DNA from: Antilocapra americana
Taxonomy: Eukaryota; Chordata; Mammalia; Artiodactyla; Antilocapridae
DNA: 64,000 nucleotides
Direction: 5' to 3'
Assembly (NCBI GenBank): GCA_007570785.1
Contig: ML664668.1
Coordinates: forward strand, 204,653-268,652
Shown here in pieces: positions 22,469 to 35,341 of this stretch. Made by a program: the position numbers and the translations under genes. The notes under the pieces were generated by a model. That model was not told the DNA's origin. It saw only the letters and a list, made by a program, of their open reading frames with translations, and ran no database searches. The first letter of the stretch is position 1. Each line of letters begins with the position of its first letter.

Positions 22469-25400
22469 CCAATACCATCCTTCTTTTAGGTCCAGTATAG
22501 TTTTTAAAGGTTCAGAATATAGGAGGTATATATTTGAGCTTCTTACTATGTTTTAGGAAATTGGGGATATTGTCTAAGACTCTCCTGGAATTGATCTTTG
22601 AGCTCAATCATCCATTCTGCATCCAGGCAGCATCTTCAAAAAGCAAAGCCATATTACCTATTTTAATCAACAAAGTGAATTGAGGCAAAGTTGAAAATTC
22701 AAATATATTGTATTATTAGTAACAGTGTAGTCCTAGATCTTAATGTCCAATGGTAAACTTATGAAACAATGAACACTGTAAAGAGACAGCTTCTGTTTAT
22801 TAACGTTTTCTATTATCTCCATTGGAAGAGGTAGTGTCAAACCCCATGGAATGACAGTGTAAGGTGAAAATGTGAGAGCAAGTCAAATAAATCCAGTTAC
22901 TCTTCTGTCAAATTCAAGACAGAGCTAAAGTGTGCAGAAAGGAGGGTGATATCCAAAGAATATTAGAAAGAACTAGTGAGGTCAATCTTACTCTTGATGA
23001 GATGATTAAACAGTGATGATCGAAAATGACAACAGACTTTCACTTCTATTCAAGATCTATTAATGGCCTGAATATATAATACCTTCCTACATGAATGAAC
23101 TAAAAATACCGGCCAAAATACATGAAACAAAATTCTTAAGGTACTGGATATCAGGCAAGAAAGGACTGTGATTGCTAAGGCTTAGGGAACAAATTGGTTA
23201 ACCTGACTATTGATAAAATGGGCAGGGTAAAGAATGATGCTTTTTAAAGGGGTACCACATTTCAGAGGCAGAAACATCAAACAGGCCACATACTATTAAA
23301 ACTGATGGAGGCACATGAGCAAGCAAGATAGGGATAAGGGGAGGTGATACTTTGCTGGAGTTTTGGGGGTTGGTTTGTTGGTTGGTTTATTTTTCTCCTG
23401 TTTGATTTGTTTCTGTGCTCTCCTGTCATATTCTTCGAGTTCAGGGATCAGATCCCTAAAAACAATGCAACTTATTGTCAAAGATCAAGGGCAAGGAAAG
23501 ATTTTATTTTAAAAAAAACGATTCATAGCCTGTTGACAGCTGTACATTTAAAGAGAGATGAGTTCTGCAAGGGAGCTCGAACCAAAACAGCTGAAAGTAA
23601 AGGCAGGCCCATTTTCACTAGAGGGTTGATAAGACATATTTTACTCTACCTTATGCTAAATCTTTATAACTCAAACTGTAGTGAAAGAATGGCAATTGTC
23701 CACTGAGTTGAGGTAGTAACTCAGCTTGAATCCCAGTATGCCTTCACTTTTCTAATAGAAGTGAAAAGATGTATAAGAAATAGTCCTCATTTGTCCTTAT
23801 TTGAAGTATTTTCTTTTTATCATTACAGAAACATAATAAGACAATTAATAAGCTATTAAAATCATTTAAATATTCATAAAAAAGAAGACAACTTCTTTAG
23901 TTTCAGCATAAACATACAGGCATCCCTTCCCACTAAATGTGCTATGGTCTTTATGGCTTTCATTTGCTCTTTTATAGCTGGAATTTCTGCCAAGTTTCTA
24001 GTGAAATAAGATATGTTTATGACTAAGACCGAATTTCACAGCTTCAAAAAACTTCAACTAGATCCTTTAAAAACTTGGTATCTGAAACTAGATACCTTAG
24101 ACATATGTCTCTATGAAACTTGACAAGTGGAGATTTACTTTCTAATCTTGCAATATATCCAGCGTGGGCATGGATGAAGAGAATGAGCTCACGCCTGACA
24201 GCCTTGAACACTACATATCACAAAGGCCAGCATCAAGCCCTACTGTAATACACTGGCTGGCCGGCTTGTACTGTCACCGTGGAATCCCAGTGGCTTTCAT
24301 GCTGCAGAATTTATCATTTAAAGGCCATTTAAGAGAACGAACATCTGGAGAGAGTAGCACAGAGAGTGCCAAGAATTCTAAGAACCTTCTGATCCTTTCA
24401 ACTTTTTCACAGATTTCATGAGACAGCAGTATGAAAAGAGGGCAGGAAAGGGACACTGCTAAGTTGGCCCACAGGCTTTGACCTGCAGGCTGAGGCAGGG
24501 ACACAAATGCTCTTCTCTGAAGAAGACTTTGATAAGTCATCCACTTAGTGATGTACCTGACTGCTCTATTTTTTTTGACCCACAAAAGAAGAACAAAAAT
24601 GTCTTTCTAAAAAGGAAATACGAAGACATAGCTTCCCTTTAAATGATGGAAGCACTTGAGCTATGGTTTTCCTTAGCATACACTTGATTTGTAGATAAAC
24701 TCCTAGAGAGTTATAAAAATCAAAGAGGCACCAGTGTTCAACTATCAAGAAAAATCAGTACCACTGGTACAGTTTCTAAGTGAAGCAAATATGGTTTCGG
24801 AAGATGAGGCTGGCTAAAAAAAAGAAAACTGACATAGAGGAATGGGGATAATAGTTTTATTAAGTGCCTGAGACAACTCAGATTTGTGGTATTTGCTGAA
24901 AACAAATGATATGTATATTTTGTTGAAATGGCATGCCAGGTCTGGGCAAGATCAAGAGACAGTATGAAGGTTGAAAAAAAGAGTTGAGTACAAGCTTTGA
25001 AATTCTAACAAATGAATGAATGATTAAAACAGTACAGATATTTGTTTGTGCTGGTACCATAAAGCATTCTGCCTTAGTGCAAATCATAGAAGACTATAGA
25101 CAGTGCATGTCATGGTGCCAGTCAGGAGAATCTATCATTCTTTGTAAAGTGCCATTCTTTGCTTTCTGAGACTATGTGTTGCATTGTATTGTTTAAGGAT
25201 ACATTCATAATGCATTACCGCATTTTTAATTTTTTTTACCACTTAAGGATGTAGTATCTTAAATCTATGTACTTTTCTTCTGAATATGTGTATTGCCATC
25301 ATAGCTGTACTGTAAAGTCCCTTGAAAAGAAGATAAGACAGCAAGATGTAGATATCAAAGATGATTTTCAGTAAACTGATTAGGGAAATGGAGATTAACA

Positions 25401-25554
25401 TTGATGCTAATGCAATTTGTATGAGATCTCCTCATATGTTTCTGTCATCTGCCAAGGTCATATGGTCTCCAGAGGACAAATCCCATATTGAGGAATTGGT
25501 CATTTGCATCTAACTGGTCAATATTAAGTTTGCAGAATTATTCACGCATCTTCT
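22469..25554. other. Unclassified stretch
   Basis: About 3.1 kb without a recognised repeat family or gene. An 85-codon frame at 24164-24421 (+) and a 120-codon frame at 23344-23706 (+) lack recognisable domains and are not supported as exons. Confidence 0.4.
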
Positions 25555-25555
25555 T

Positions 25556-26016
25556 ACAGTAAGTCCCCTACATACGAACCTCCAAGTTGTGAACTTTCAA
25601 AGATACGAAAGTGCATCTGGTTCCAACAAGGAACCAGAATTTATTCCATCAAAAGCATGAGTGGAATTGCAGCTTGTCATCCATCACCTATTGCTGATGA
25701 TCCTCCAGCTCCCACCTCCTTCCCCTCTCCCACTCAGTAACCCTTCTTGCCTGTTCACTTGCTGCCAGCCCCTGTATGCCAGCTGTTGTATTGTACTACT
25801 ATACTTTTCAAGGTACTGTAACATTAAAAACTGTTGTGTGCTTATTTGTTTTTTATGTATTGTGTGAAAAGCATTATAAACCTACTACAATACAGTACTA
25901 TATAGCCAACTATATTAGTTGGGTGTCTAAACTAACTTTGTTGGATTTACAAACAAACTGGACTTACAGACGCACTCTCAGAATGGAACTCATTTGTATG
26001 TAGGAGACATACTGTA
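25556..26016 (+). mobile_element. Tigger-like DNA transposon, copy 2
   Basis: It starts ACAGTAAGTCCCCTACATAC and ends in the inverted counterpart GTATGTAGGAGACATACTGT. TA dinucleotides at 25555-25556 and 26015-26016 fit the TA target duplication of Tc1/mariner-Tigger elements. At about 460 bp it aligns with copy 1 along its length (shared GAATTGCAGCTTG, TACTATACTTTTCAAGGTAC and AACAAACTGGACTTA blocks). It has no transposase capacity. Confidence 0.82.
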
Positions 26017-26225
26017 TTATCTTTTGGATGTTTGCAGAGTCTTTAGTGATATCCCCTGTTTATTCCTGGTATGGATAATTTGTGTCTCTTTTTTGTCATT
26101 CTTACTAAAGATTTATCCATTAATTTTTTTTTAAAGAATCAGTACTTAACTTCATTGATGTTTTCTATCTTTTTTCTGTTTTCAAATTCATTGATTTCTT
26201 TTCAGTTATTTCCTTCCTCTGCTTG

Positions 26226-26436
26226 TGGTGGTGGTAGTTTAGTTGCTAAGTTGTCTGACTCTTGTGACCCCATGGACTGTAGCCTGCCAGATTCCACTGT
26301 CCATGGGATTCTCCAAGCAAGAATACTGGAGTGGGTTGCCATTTCCTTCTCCAGGGGATTTTCCCAATTCAGGGATCGAACGTGGGTCTCCTGTATTGCA
26401 GGCAGATTCTTTACTGACTGAGCTACAAGGGAAGCC
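26226..26436 (-). mobile_element. Bov-tA SINE inside L1
   Basis: Full-length-looking minus-strand Bov-tA. Imperfect duplicates CCTTCCTCTGCTTG (26212-26225) and CCTTCTATCCTTG (26437-26449) flank it and are the probable target duplication within L1 sequence. Confidence 0.93.
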
Positions 26437-26636
26437 CCTTCTATCCTTGATTTGGGTTTATTCTTTCTTTCTTACATTCTTTAAGTGGGAACTTAGATTA
26501 CTGATTTGAAACTTTTCCTTTTACCAAATGTATGAGTATTGTGTTATCACTTTCTATTTTATCCATGGTTTAGTTATATGTCACAAACTTTGATATGCTG
26601 TATTTTCATTCATTTCTAGGTCATTTTAAAAAACTC

Positions 26637-27120
26637 GAAAGCTGTGGTACATATACACAATGGAATATTACTCAGCATTAAAAAAATTCATTTGAAGCAG
26701 TTTTACTCAGGTGGACGGAACTGGAGCCTATTATCCAGAGTGAAGTAAGCCAGAAGGAAAGACAACAATACAGTATACTAACGCATATATATGGAATTTA
26801 GAAAGATGGTAACGAGAACCCTGCATGTGAGACAGCAAAAGAAACGCAGATGTATAGAACAGACTCGTGGACTCTGTGGAAGAGGGCAAGGGTGGGATGA
26901 TATGGGAGAATGGCATTGAAACATGTTAATTATCATATGTGAACTCAATCGCCAGCCCGGGGCTGATGCTCGGGGCTGGTGCACTGAGATGACCCAGGGG
27001 GAGGGAATCGGGAGGGAGGAGGGAGGGGAGTTCTGGAGGGGGAGCATATGTAAACCCATGGCGGTTTCATGTCAATGTATGGCAAAACCAACACAATAAA
27101 GTAAAGAAAATTAAAAAAAA
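26637..27120 (+). mobile_element. Young ruminant L1 3' end
   Basis: ORF2 terminus (GCTGTGGTACATATACACAA, ATGGAATATTACTCAGC) followed by a 3' UTR (AGAGGGCAAGGGTGGGATGA, TCGCCAGCCCGGGGCTGATG, ATGGCAAAACCAACACAATA) and an A-rich tail. The same 3' UTR is present at 35026-35341, so both belong to one relatively recent subfamily. It sits in an older antisense L1 at a TTTTAAAAAA site, which fits L1 endonuclease preference. Confidence 0.92.
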
Positions 27121-27194
27121 ATTCTGTTTGGAATTTCCTCTTTGACCCATTGATTGTCTAGGAGTATGCTATTTAGTTTTCATGTCTTTGGAAA

Positions 27195-29612
27195 TTTTAT
27201 ATTCATTTTTAGATTCCACATATAAATGAAAACATACAGTATTTGTTCTTCTCTGATTTGTTTCACTACACATGATACCCTCCCAGTCCATCTATTTTGT
27301 TGCAAATAGCAAATTCATATTCTTTCTTATGAAAGAGTAATATTCCATTGTATATAAATACCAGTTTTTCTTTAACCATTCTTCTGTTGGGCATTTAGAT
27401 TGCTTGCACAACTTGGCAATTGTAAATAATGCTGCTATGAACATTGGGATGCACATATCTTTTCAAATTAGTATTTTTGTTTTCTTCAAATAAATACCCA
27501 GGAGTGGAACTGTGGAATTGTATACTAGCTATATTTTTAATATTTTGAGGAACCTCCATACTGTTTTCCATAGTGGCTGCACCAATTTATGTTCCCAACA
27601 ACAGTGTACAAGGGTTCCCTTTTCTCCACGTTCTCCCCAACACTTATTTGTTGTCTTTTTAACAAGAGTCATTCTAACAGGTATGAGGTGATATCTCATT
27701 GTGGTTTTGTTTTACATTTTCCTGATGATCAGTAATGTTGAGCATTTTCACATGCCTACTGGCCATCTGTATGTCTTTTGGAAAATGTCTATTCAGGTCC
27801 TCTGCCCATTTTTTAAATCAAGATGTTTTAATTTTTTACACTGAGTTGTATGAGTTCTTTCTGTATTTTGGATATTAACCCCTTATCAGACATATCATTT
27901 GCAAATATCTTCTCTCATTAATTAGGGTGCCTTTTTATTTTGTTGATGGATTTTCTCACTGTTTAAAAGATTTTAAGTTTAAGTGCCATTTATTTATGTT
28001 TTTCTTTCCCTTGCCAGAGGAGACAGATCAAAAAAATAATTACTAAGGCTGTGCCAGAGTGTACTGCGTATGATTTCTTCTAGGAATTTTATGGCTTCTG
28101 GTCTCATATTTATGTCTTTAATACATTATAATTTTATGTTTGTATATGGTGTGAGGAAATGTTCTAATTTAATTCTTGTACATGTAGCTATTCAGTTTTC
28201 TCAGCATGACTTATTGAAGAGATTGTCTTTCCCCCATTGTGTATTCTTGCCTCTTTTTCCCTAGATTAATTGACCATATGCAAACAGGTTCTTTTCTGGG
28301 CTCTATTCTGTTCCACTGATCTATATGTCTGTTTTAAAATTGGTACCATACTGTTTTGATTACTGCAACTTTGTAGTATAGTCTGAACAAGCATGATACC
28401 CCTGGTTTTGTCCTTTTTATCTCAAGATTGCTATGGCTATTCAGAGCCTTTTGTGCTTCCATGAATTTTTGAGAATTATTTGTTCTAGTTCTGTGACTGC
28501 CACTGGTAGTTTGATCAAGATTTCATTAAATCTTGAGATTGCTTTGGGTAGTATGATCATTTTAATAATATTAATTCTTCTAATCCATGAACATACAATA
28601 TCTTTCCATTTATTTGTAACATCTTCAATTTCCTTCATAAATGTCTTATAGTTTTCAGCATATAGGTCTGTCACCTTCTTGCTTAAATTTATTCCTAGGT
28701 ATTTTATTCTTTTAGATGTGATTGATTATAAATGGGACTGTTTTCTTGCATTCTTTTTTCTGATTGCTCGTTATTAGTGTAGAGAAAAGCAACATATTTC
28801 TGCACATTAGTCTTGTACTGTGCAATGTTTTTGCATTCATTACTACTTTTAACAGTTTATCTGACACAGATTTTAGAGTTTTCTACTCATACTACCACAT
28901 CATCTATACATGTTGACAGTTTTTCCTTCCAATTTGCAGGCCTTATAATTTCTTTTTCTTATCTGATTGCTGTGGTAATGACTTCCAACACTATGTTAAA
29001 CAAAAATGAGAAGAGTGGACATTCTCGTCTTGTTCCTGATCTTAGAGGAAAAGCTTTAAGCTTTTCACCACTAAGTCTAATGTTAAGTGAGTTTGTCATA
29101 AATGGCCTTTATTATGTTGAGATATTTTCTGTGTATACTAACCTTGCTCAGGGTTCTCATCATAAATAAATGTTAAATTCTGTCAAATGCTTTTTCTGTG
29201 TCTATTAAGATTATCATGTCATTTTTATCCTTCCTTTTGTTAATATGGTATATCATATGGATTGATTTGCAGATATTGAATAACGCTTTCATTCTGGAAT
29301 AGATCCCACTTAATCATGCTGTGTAATCCTTTTTAAGTCTTGTCAAATTTGGTTTGCTAATATTTTGTTGAGTATTTCTTAATTTATAGTCATCAGAGAT
29401 ATTGGCCTATATATAATTTTTTCTTTCTTTGTAGCATGTTTAATTTTGGTATCAGGATAATGGTAGTCTCATAGAATGAGTTTGGGAATGTTCCCTTTCC
29501 TGAACTTTTATTTACGGTATTGAGTGGTTATCTTTGTACAGCTTCTTTAATAATTGCTCTTAGTGTCATATTACATATGTATAACTTATCACAATCTTCT
29601 GGTGTTATCATT
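27195..29612 (-). mobile_element. L1 fragment, 3' UTR to RT core
   Basis: About 2.4 kb of antisense L1 running from 3' UTR landmarks (GAGTAATATTCCATTGTATA at 27336, CCTCCATACTGTTTTCCATA near 27555) into ORF2. The minus-strand frame 28441-28674 reads [20 protein letters not shown] and [20 protein letters not shown], the RT/thumb region. Antisense of the RT core (AAAAATGAGAAGAGTGGACA) follows near 29002. Many stops and indels show it is dead. Confidence 0.88.
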
Positions 29613-29635
29613 TTACCAGTTTGAATAAATGAATG

Positions 29636-30428
29636 TAGTAAAGTCGCAGGATACAAAATTAATACAGAGAAATTCCTTTCATTCCTGTACACTAACAATG
29701 AAAAAATCAGAAATAGAAATTAAAGAAAAAATCCCATTAGCCACTGCAACTAAAAGAATCAAATACCTAGGTATAAATCTACCTAGAGACAAAAGACCTG
29801 TATGCAGAAAACTATAAGACATTGATGAAAGAAATCAAAGATGACACAAACAATTGGAGAGATATACAATGTTGTTGGATCAGAAGAATAAACACTGTGA
29901 AAATGATTATACTACCCAAAGCAATTCACAGATCCAATGCAATCTCTATCAAATTAACTGTGACATTTTTCACAGAAAAAAACAATAAGTTTACAATTTG
30001 TATGGAAACACAAAAGACTCCAAACAGCCAAGGCAATCTTAAGAAAAATGGAGCTGGAAACCTGGCTTCAGGCTATACTACAAAACTATAGTCATTAACA
30101 CAATACCATACTATATCCCAATGTTCACTGCAGGACTATTTACAAAAGCCAGAACATGTAACAACCTAGATGTTCATCAACAGGTGAATGGATAAAGAAG
30201 ATGTGGTGCACACATACAATGGGAATATTTCTCAGCCACAAAAAGGAATGCATTTGAGTCAGTTTTAATGAGGTAGATGAACAACCTAGAGGGCTGGGAT
30301 GGGAGGTAGGAGGGAGGTTCAAGAAGGAGGGGGCATATGCATACCTATGGCTGATTCATTGTGATGCATGGCAGAAACCAACACAATATTTTAAAGCAAT
30401 TACCCTTTGATTAAAAATAAATAAAATG
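29636..30428 (+). mobile_element. L1, internally deleted, ruminant 3' end
   Basis: ORF2 from the RT region (29822-30091 reads [20 protein letters not shown]). It then jumps at about 30118 to the 3' terminal ATGTTCACTGCAGGACTATT region, and jumps again at about 30287 into the G-rich 3' UTR (GGGCTGGGATGGGAGGTAGG). The end is ATGGCAGAAACCAACACAAT plus an A-rich tail. At least two internal deletions. Confidence 0.87.
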
Positions 30429-30442
30429 TCTAAGAAAAAAAG

Positions 30443-30576
30443 ACAGGGCACATATATACAATGGAGTATTACTCAGCTATAAAAAGGATCAACGTTGGGT
30501 TAGTTGCAGTGAGATGGATGAACCTAGAGCCTGTTACAGAGTGAAGTCAGTCAGCAATAGAAAAACAAATACCTAT

Positions 30577-30624
<48 letters not shown>

Positions 30625-30992
30625 GAAGTCTAGAAAAATGGTACTGATGAACCTATCTGCAGGGAAGGAATGGAGACACAGACATAGAGAATGGACTTGT
30701 GAATACATCTGGGGAAGGAGAGGGTAGGACAAGTTGAGAAAGTAGAATTGACATATATACACTATCATGAATAAAACAGATAGCTAGTGAAAAACTGCTA
30801 TATAACATAGGGAGCCCAGCCTGGCTCTCTGTGATGACCTAGATGGGGTGGGATGGGGAGTAGGGGAGGGAGGCTTAAGAGGGAGGAGATATACACATAA
30901 TTATGACTGATTCACAATGTTGTTCAGCAGAAAACAACACAACATTATAAAACAACTTTCCTCTAATTAAAAAATAAACTTAAAAAAGAAAA
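30443..30992 (+). mobile_element. L1 3' end, ruminant type
   Basis: ACAATGGAGTATTACTCAGC, AGATGGATGAACCTAGAGCC and the 3' UTR block AGGGAGCCCAGCCTGGCTCT, with an A-rich end near 30990. It contains a CA microsatellite at 30580-30621. It directly follows another L1 3' end in the same orientation. Confidence 0.88.
30580..30621. repeat. (CA)n microsatellite within L1
   Basis: About 20 uninterrupted CA units inside the L1 fragment, where other L1 copies in this window have a short ATATATGG-type stretch. Confidence 0.96.
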
Positions 30993-31042
30993 AATCTTAC
31001 TTCCCTTTACATCTTTGACCCCTTTCCATTTATAATATCTGC

Positions 31043-31532
31043 TTATTAAAAAGCAGAGACATTACTTTGCAAACAAAGGTCTATCTAGTCAAGGCTATAG
31101 TTTTTCCAGTAGTCATGTATGGATGCAAAAGTTGGACCACAAAGAAAGATGAGCACTGAAGAATTGATACCTTCAAACTGTGGTGTTGGAGAAGACTCTT
31201 GAGAGTCCCTTGGACTGCAAGGAGATCAAACCGTCTATCCTAAAGGAAATCAGTCCTGAATATTCATTGGAAGGACTGATGCTGAAGTTGAAACACCAAT
31301 ACTTTGGCCATCTGATGCAAAGAACTGACTCATTGGAAAAGACCCTGAAGCTGAGAAAGATTGAAGGCAGGAGGAGAAGAGGATGACAGAGGATGAGATG
31401 GTTGGATGGCATCACCGACTTGGTGGACATGAGTTTGAGCAAGCTCTGGGAGTTGGTGATGGACAGGGAAGCCAGGTGTGCTACAGTCCATGGGGGTCAC
31501 AAAGAGTTGTACATGACTGAACTAAACTGAAT
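31043..31532 (+). mobile_element. BovB 3' part
   Basis: Begins within the RT C-terminal region (AAAGCAGAGACATTACTTTG), passes GGAAGGACTGATGCTGAAGT and the RRRRG block, and ends with the Bov tail. The 31180-31386 frame shows [20 protein letters not shown], typical of the BovB C-terminus, and is interrupted on both sides. Confidence 0.93.
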
Positions 31533-32986
31533 TTATAAAATGATTATCATATATTTTATCTACATGCATTCAGAACCACATCAAACAGTATTATAGTTTT
31601 TGATTCCACTGTTATCCATAATTTAGAAAACTCAAGAGGAGAAATATTTACTGTATTTATTTACTATCATAATTTTGCTTATCATGCATTTTCAACCTTC
31701 CTGATGCTCCAAGGTTTCTTCTTTAATCTTTATTTTTTTCTTTCTGGAAAACTTACTTTAGTCACTCAAGGTAGGCATGCTGGTGAAAATTTGGGGGTTT
31801 TATCATATCATACATTGGGAATGCTGTCTGTAACTACATGAATATCTGTGTATATGTGGCCTAAGTAAATCATAGTCAATTTTCATGAATTTTCCATGTG
31901 TAGTTGGAAATATGAATTTTTGATTCTCAGAGTTTGATATTTATATAAAATCCACTTGATTTATTATATTGCTGAGTTTTCTTACAGACATGAAATTTTT
32001 TGGTTTACTTAATCTGTTTTTCTGAAAAGTAAATTTCCTGTTGATATTCAGTTTTCCTGTATTTCTCTTTATATTTTCAGCTTTTTTCTTATGAATTTGG
32101 TTCTGCTGAGTTATTAGGTATATAAATATTAATACCTGTTTTATATTCATTGAGAATGTCACCTTAGCATTACAAAAGTATTCTTATCTACCTCTTTTTA
32201 TGTTTTGTTTGATGTCTACCTTCTCAGGTATCAGGTTTAGTACCTTTACTTTCTTTTTTATTTGCATTTACATGTTTATCCATTGTGCATTTAAAATATT
32301 AGCTGTCTTTTCTTTATACATCACAGTGTTATGTTCTATTCTGTAAGTGACTCTTATTTTTTCTCCATAAAGTAGGCATATGAAGCCTAGTTGAATATTT
32401 TTACATTGTTTTAAGTACATACATACATATAGTTTTGAGCTATGGCATTTATTTTATTGTTTCTCTGTCTCTGTCTCTCTCACATGCACACTTTTTGGAT
32501 TCTTTTGGTATATAGTAAAGTTTATATTTTTTTCTGTAGTTGATATCATTAAAATATCAATAATAATATTTTATTCCACCTAATTTGTAGCTATTATCTT
32601 TTAGTTCTGCATTATGAGAAATATTAAAATTAGCTAAAACTATCTGCTCCCTACCATCTAATATGAAGTGACATATTTTTATTCAGTTAATATCTATAAG
32701 GCCATAAAGTGAACTTATTCCATTTTATTTACACTTTCCTCATAACCCTACCACTCTTACTGTTTATACTCTATATATGGTGTCAGGAAGCATAATCATT
32801 AAATACTATCCTTCCTTCATTATAACTATAATTTTGATTTATGTCTATAGGTAAAAATGAATTTAATGCTTCTGCTGACAATGCTCTAGTCATTTTAATT
32901 CACAGCTTATTTCTTTACTTGATTCTTCAAGAAGAACTTGTAAAATAATATTCCCTAAGCCTTTATTTTTGAAGGTAAGTTTGGGT
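31533..32986 (-). mobile_element. Possible degraded L1 (antisense), AT-rich
   Basis: T-rich plus strand with weak resemblance to antisense L1 near 32190-32420 (TTTTGTTTGATGTCTACCTT, TTTGCATTTACATG). No sharp boundaries. Much of the interval could equally be unclassified AT-rich DNA. Confidence 0.3.
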
Positions 32987-33475
32987 GGTATATTAATTTC
33001 CTAGTGTTGCAATAACAAATCACCAGAAACTGGGTGGCTTTAAAACACAGAAATGCATTTTCTCAGTTTTAAAAGCCAGAAGTTTGAAATCAAAATGTCA
33101 GCAGGTCTACACATCTTCCAAGGGCTCTAGGAGAGACTCCTTTCTTGCCCCTCCTAGCTTCTTGTGGCTCCTGATGTTCCTTGTCTTGTGGCAGCATTAT
33201 GACCATTTCTGCTTCTGTCTTCATACAGCTTTATGTCTTGGTGTCTTCTTGTTTGTATGACAGATGTGATAGTCAGATTGCCCTCACATTCTTGTTTGTT
33301 TCTTGTATGGACATATCATTGGATTCAGGATCCATTCTAAATTGAGAGATTTTAAGATCCTTAATACATCTGCAAAGACCCTGTTTCCAAAAAAAGAAAA
33401 ATCACATTCCCAAGTACTAGAGTTTAGGACTTAAATATGTTTTGAGGGTCATTATTTAATCACTACAATTCACCT
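32987..33475 (-). mobile_element. MLT1-like LTR (3' LTR of a MaLR element)
   Basis: Antisense MLT1-type LTR: TATTAATTTCCTAGTGTTGC, AAATCACCAGAAACTGGGTG, GTTTGAAATCAAAATGTCAG, ACATCTGCAAAGACCCTGTT, ending ATCACTACAATTCACC. It is in the same orientation as, and related to, the LTR at 34868-35658. Confidence 0.8.
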
Positions 33476-34867
33476 TCTGATCCTCAAAACTTTATTTCTG
33501 TCCCAGGTGCAAAATACATTCTTACCATCTCAACATCTCCAAAAGTCTCAACCTCATTACCGCATCAAGTCTAAGTTTAAAATCTCATCTAAATATCATC
33601 AGTTCAGAAAGTCCCAAATTTCATGTTCTAAATCATTTTAAAAAACAGGTATGAATAAGATTCTGGCTATGATCATTCTGGGCAAAACTCCCCTCCATTT
33701 GTGTACCTGTGAAGCTACAAATAATCTGCCTCCCAAAGAAAATGGTAGGTCAGTCATTAGTTAGACAGTCTTGTTCCCATATAGAGAAACTGGAGGTAAT
33801 AAAGGGGTCAGTGGTTCCAAACAAGTTAGAAACCCAGCAAGGAAAATTCCATTATATTTTAAGGCCTGAAAATAATCCTCTACATCTTTCAAGTTCTACC
33901 TTTTGGACCCATGGAAGCTCTCTGGTTCCACCTCTCTGACTTCTGTCTCTGTATTCACAGTTCTTCCCTTGGAAACATGGTTCTTTCTTCTTGAAGTAAA
34001 TCACATGCTTTAAGTTCATAAGCTCTGTCAGCCTGTCACGTGCCTGCACAAGTTCTGAAGTTTGACTGGCTTCTTTGACTTTGTCCTGTTTCTGTTCCCT
34101 TCAGTTCGAGCTGACGGTATTTTTACTGATACAACATTCTCAAAAAACACTGTGGTTCTCCCATGTATTCCATGGGAATCTATGCCATTAGACAAGAAGA
34201 TCCTCCACAAATCTTCCCTAGGTAACTCTATATCTTGCACTGGCTTCTGTTCAGATCATTGAGTATATCCATTAGTCACACACCTAATCTCTTCAACAAA
34301 GGTTGTCCAGGCAATCCCATGACCCTCTCTTCAGTGCATGCTTCTCCAGCAGTGAGTTTGCTAATTTTAGCTTCATTTGCAATCTGGATAGGTCAAAAAT
34401 CTCCCAAATCACTGAATATTGGTTTCTTTCTACTTAATAGTTCCTTCTTCAATTTAGTTCTTTCCTCTCATATTTACTATAAGCAGCAAGGAGATACCAG
34501 GCTATACCTTCAGCATTTTTCTTGGAAATTGCCTCAGCTAATATGCTTTTTGTTGTTGTTGTTGTTGTCCTGCTTTATGAACAATAGAATACAATTCAGC
34601 CAAGTTTTATGATACTTTATAACAAGGGCCATCTTTTCTCTAGTTTCCAATAACATGTTCCTCAATTTCTTCTGATACTTTGTAAGAAGTACCTTTGGTG
34701 TTTATACATATACTAACAATCTCATCAAGGCAATCTGGACTTTTTCTATCATGTACCTCAAAATTCTGGAAGCTTCCACTCATTATCTACTTTCAAGGCC
34801 ACTTCTACATCTTCAGTATTTGTTATAACAACTCCTTACTTCCAGGTACCAAAATCTCATTGGCTAG
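33476..34867 (-). mobile_element. MaLR internal region
   Basis: About 1.4 kb between two like-oriented MLT1-type LTRs. CCAGGTACCAAAATCTCATT at 34843 sits beside the 34868 LTR and is the antisense of the TTTTGGTACC-type start of THE1/MLT internal regions (primer-binding side). No long gag-like or pol-like frame survives. A (TTG)n run lies at 34550-34567. MaLR internals are known to lack pol. Confidence 0.65.
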
Positions 34868-35025
34868 CCTAGAGCTGTCTTAAACAGATCACCACAAACT
34901 TGGGTAGACTAAAATAACATAAATTTATCCTGTCACAGTTCTAGCGGTCAGAAGTCCAAGAAGTCCAACATCAAGATACAGAAAGAGCCACATATCCTCC
35001 AGAGCTTTAAAGAAAATCCTTCTTT

Positions 35026-35341
35026 TGGACTCTATGGGAGAGGGCAAGGGTGGGATGATATGGGAGAATGGCACTAAAACACATAAATTATCATATGTGA
35101 AATAAATCGCCAGCCCAGGTTTGATGCTTGATACAGGGTGCTCAGGGCTGGTGCACCGGGATGACCCAGAGGGATGGAATCGGGAGGGAGGTGCGAGGGG
35201 GTGTCTGGAAGGGGACCACATGTATACCCATGGCAGATTCATGTAAACGTATGGCAAAACCAACATGATAATGTAAAGAAAAAATGAAATAAATAAATAA
35301 ATAAATAAATAAATATTTTTTTAAAAAAATTTTAAAAATAA
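35026..35341 (+). mobile_element. Young L1 3' UTR insertion with 17-bp target duplication
   Basis: A short 5'-truncated L1 tail (GAGAGGGCAAGGGTGGGATG, ATCGCCAGCCCAG, GGCAAAACCAACATGATAAT) with an AAAT-rich 3' tail. A perfect 17-bp direct repeat, AAAGAAAATCCTTCTTT, lies at 35009-35025 and 35342-35358. Removing one repeat and the insert restores a continuous MLT1 LTR. The long minus-strand frame 34925-35266 is only antisense of this tail. Confidence 0.96.
35288..35314. repeat. (AAAT)n in the L1 tail
   Basis: Six to seven tetranucleotide units within the 3' tail of the inserted L1. Confidence 0.9.

Larger units (their letters stand above)
26040..27190 (-). mobile_element. L1 fragment (ORF2 middle), carrying two insertions
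   Basis: Antisense L1 ORF2 sequence from the region between endonuclease and RT (ACTAAAGATTTATCCATTAA, TTGATTTGGGTTTATTCTTT, GACCCATTGATTGTCTAGGA). It is interrupted by a Bov-tA at 26226-26436 and a young L1 tail at about 26637-27120. It lies upstream of the next fragment in coordinates, although its sequence is more 5' in the element. The two therefore come from different L1 insertions. Confidence 0.75.

Noticed and set aside
24164..24421. 85-codon frame as a coding exon
   Set aside because: Reasonable composition, but no domain, splice context or start support. Expected by chance in 64 kb.
26040..30428. Antisense L1 followed by sense L1 read as one twin-primed L1
   Set aside because: The two arms overlap in element coordinates (both contain the RT/thumb region) and the outer edge of the antisense arm is 3' UTR. 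They cannot be two halves of one copy.
33476..34867. Functional retroviral gag/pol/env in the MaLR interior
   Set aside because: Only short broken frames. MaLR internals lack pol, and no retroviral motif is visible.
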